In this document: positions 44,342 to 45,448 of the stretch, piece after piece
How the letters are laid out: every line of letters starts with the position of its first letter
Position numbering within the stretch: the stretch's first letter is position 1
Origin: an uncultured Saprospiraceae bacterium
Lineage (GTDB): Bacteria > Bacteroidota > Bacteroidia > Chitinophagales > Saprospiraceae
Assembly: GCA_937928405.1 (NCBI GenBank)
Contig: CALFWZ010000132.1
Location: 1-45,448 of the forward strand
Length of the DNA: 45,448 nucleotides
Reading direction: 5' to 3'
Position numbers and translations under genes: made by a program
The notes under the pieces: generated by a model
Databases searched by the model: none
The model's input: the letters and a program-made list of their open reading frames with translations, nothing else
Told to the model about the DNA's origin: nothing

Positions 44342-44644
44342 ATGAAGAATATAGACTCAGAAAAATGGATGGATGATGTGCTCGGCAGTATGGAAGGAAG
44401 TAAAACGGTAGCACCATCACGAGACCTGTTTGCTAATATTCAAAGCCGAATTGAAGCGCGTGAAGTTCGGGTGATTCCTTTTCCTCAACGGATAATGGGA
44501 ATCGCGGCGGCGGTCCTTTTACTAAGCCTGAATATTTTTGCGATGAACGCATACGGTTTTTTTGAAAATGATTCCGCAGCGATTGTCTCAAATGAGTCAT
44601 CTGAAACTACGGAATTGATCTCGGATTTTAAAATTTACGAATAA
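44342..44644 (+). CDS. Putative anti-sigma factor, single-pass membrane protein
   Basis: 100 aa. The N-terminal ~55 residues are cytoplasmic (MDDVLGSMEGSKTVAPSRDLFANIQSRI), followed by one membrane segment (about 67-86) and a short outer tail. It lacks a recognisable zinc (ZAS) motif. Its place directly after an ECF sigma gene and its topology fit an anti-sigma factor. Its stop overlaps the next start by 1 bp. Confidence 0.7.
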   Translation: MKNIDSEKWMDDVLGSMEGSKTVAPSRDLFANIQSRIEAREVRVIPFPQRIMGIAAAVLLLSLNIFAMNAYGFFENDSAAIVSNESSETTELISDFKIYE

Positions 44645-45111
44645 TGAAGTCGCTATCTTTTTTTAAAACAGCTACCTTCTTTTTATTGCTGCTAAACTTA
44701 GCTTTGATTTTCTTTCTTTTTCAAGGGCGGCCTAAAAAGCATCATCATAAAAGAGTTTTTATGAATGAAGTCACGGAAATATTGAATCTAGATAAATCTC
44801 AACATGATCAATTTGAGAAATTAGCCAAGGAACACGGCAAGGCTATTGAAGCATTAAATGTCGAGAGTCATGCTGTTTTAGAATCTTATTTCTATAAAGT
44901 ATTTTCGGAAAATAACCAATCAGAAAAAGATAGTTTGATACAGCGTTTTCAGACCATAGAAAAAGCAAAGGTGGAAGTTACCAATGAACATTTTCGGGAA
45001 GTAAAAAAAATATTAAGACCAGCACAAGAACAATACTTTGACAAATTTTTAAAAAGAGCAGTCAATATTCTATTATTGGATAAGAAACCCTCGAGAAAAC
45101 TAAAGAAATAA
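44644..45111 (+). CDS. Periplasmic CpxP/Spy/CnrX-like sensor protein
   Basis: 155 aa. An N-terminal membrane anchor (about 8-27) is followed by a His-rich KKHHHK segment and an all-helical domain of the heavy-metal resistance / Spy-like type (MNEVTEILNLDKSQHDQFEKL, then HFREVKKILRPAQEQYFDKF). CnrX-type proteins sense metal and release an ECF sigma factor via its anti-sigma partner. The order sigma, membrane protein, sensor matches this logic. Confidence 0.8.
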   Translation: MKSLSFFKTATFFLLLLNLALIFFLFQGRPKKHHHKRVFMNEVTEILNLDKSQHDQFEKLAKEHGKAIEALNVESHAVLESYFYKVFSENNQSEKDSLIQRFQTIEKAKVEVTNEHFREVKKILRPAQEQYFDKFLKRAVNILLLDKKPSRKLKK

Positions 45112-45163
45112 ACCAGTTTTGATTATCTTCGTTAGGATTCTAAAAATTTTAAAAATAATAATT

Positions 45164-45448
45164 ATGAAATTCCTCCTTCAACTTCTTTTTTGTGGTTCAC
45201 TGCTATTCTTAGGTCTTCAATTTACCGCTTGTGAATCTAGTCCAAAAATTGTTAAACAAACGGATACTTCTGCCAAAGAATATACCTCCATGTACATCTG
45301 CCCAATGAGTTGTGTTGGTAGTGGAAGTGAAAAGCCAGGGAAATGTCCTGCGTGTAAAATGGATTATACAATCAACGAAAAGAAAGCGGCAATACCTCAT
45401 GATCACGGATCGCACGAGGGACATGATCACGGATCGCACGAGGGACAT
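45164..45448 (+). CDS. Heavy-metal-binding lipoprotein (partial, cut by window end)
   Basis: 95 codons visible from the ATG at 45164 to the end of the window; no stop is reached. It has a type II signal peptide with lipobox F-T-A-C (mature Cys23), then a heavy-metal-binding motif of the form Y-I-C-P-M-S-C...K-P-G-K-C-P-A-C-K-M-D-Y. A His-rich tail made of HDHGSHEG repeats follows. Such domains are found in copper/zinc handling proteins and on CusB-like efflux subunits. It follows the sigma/sensor set by 52 bp. Confidence 0.85.
   Translation, partial: MKFLLQLLFCGSLLFLGLQFTACESSPKIVKQTDTSAKEYTSMYICPMSCVGSGSEKPGKCPACKMDYTINEKKAAIPHDHGSHEGHDHGSHEGH
45398..45448 (+). repeat. 24-bp tandem repeat encoding HDHGSHEG
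   Basis: Two identical 24-bp units (45398-45421 and 45422-45445) and the start of a third, running off the window. Each encodes an 8-residue His-rich unit. Confidence 0.95.

Overview
The window reads as chromosomal DNA of a free-living Bacteroidota, most likely the Saprospiria/Lewinella-like branch. This is inferred from five proteins with type IX secretion (T9SS) C-terminal sorting domains, TAnnTTTG-type -7 promoter elements, weak Shine-Dalgarno sequences, LytS/LytTR and NarL-type two-component systems, and a BlaI/BlaR1 (M56) pair. No rRNA or tRNA gene and no CRISPR array were recognised.

Layout. 1-135: the 3' end (domains V and VI) of a group II intron whose body lies outside the window. 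155-3962 (minus): a BlaI repressor, a BlaR1-type M56 metalloprotease and a PDZ/T9SS protein, behind twin operators. 4069-7747: a secreted propeller-like protein, a DJ-1/PfpI protein, a lone OppC-type permease, a tiny unlisted lipoprotein and an HU protein. 8014-11431: a NatAB-like ABC exporter and a diacylglycerol-kinase-like lipid kinase. 11438-15736: an OmpA/TPR/PD40 envelope protein with a repetitive Thr/Glu linker, a coiled-coil secreted protein and a DUF2807 protein, with a MITE-like palindrome between the last two. 16163-19186: a short SSB, then an AT-rich accessory island.

The island is the most unusual part. Two successive genes (an unknown protein, and an EVE-like/HNH type IV restriction-type nuclease) are each bounded by their own matched inverted pair of the form GTT...AAC. 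The spacer between them folds into an imperfect hairpin. This is the geometry of integron gene cassettes with attC sites. A truncated reading frame and a Nudix hydrolase follow. No integron integrase is in the window.

19358-27026: T9SS cargo, a TlpA-like thioredoxin lipoprotein/periplasmic enzyme, a mosaic sulfatase-YHYH-MopE-like-T9SS protein overlapping a DUF6702-like gene, and a NADAR-domain protein fused to an unrecognised second domain. 27356-32074: a four-gene unit (lipoprotein, 7TM protein, histidine kinase, LuxR-type regulator) and a TPR-histidine kinase. 32290-41054: a large T9SS surface protein, a GH16/CBM laminarinase-like enzyme with T9SS domain, a LytS/LytTR pair and a TonB-dependent receptor-like protein. 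41312-45448: an STM3941-like membrane protein, a lipoprotein-type RidA next to a class V aminotransferase, and an ECF sigma factor with a putative anti-sigma factor, a CpxP/CnrX-like sensor and a heavy-metal-binding lipoprotein cut by the window end.

Together the genes describe an envelope- and secretion-centred chromosome segment (surface polysaccharide degradation, envelope stress sensing, T9SS cargo), interrupted by small mobile or repetitive elements: the intron end, a MITE-like palindrome, two dispersed-repeat families, the cassette array and a 14-copy AAT microsatellite.
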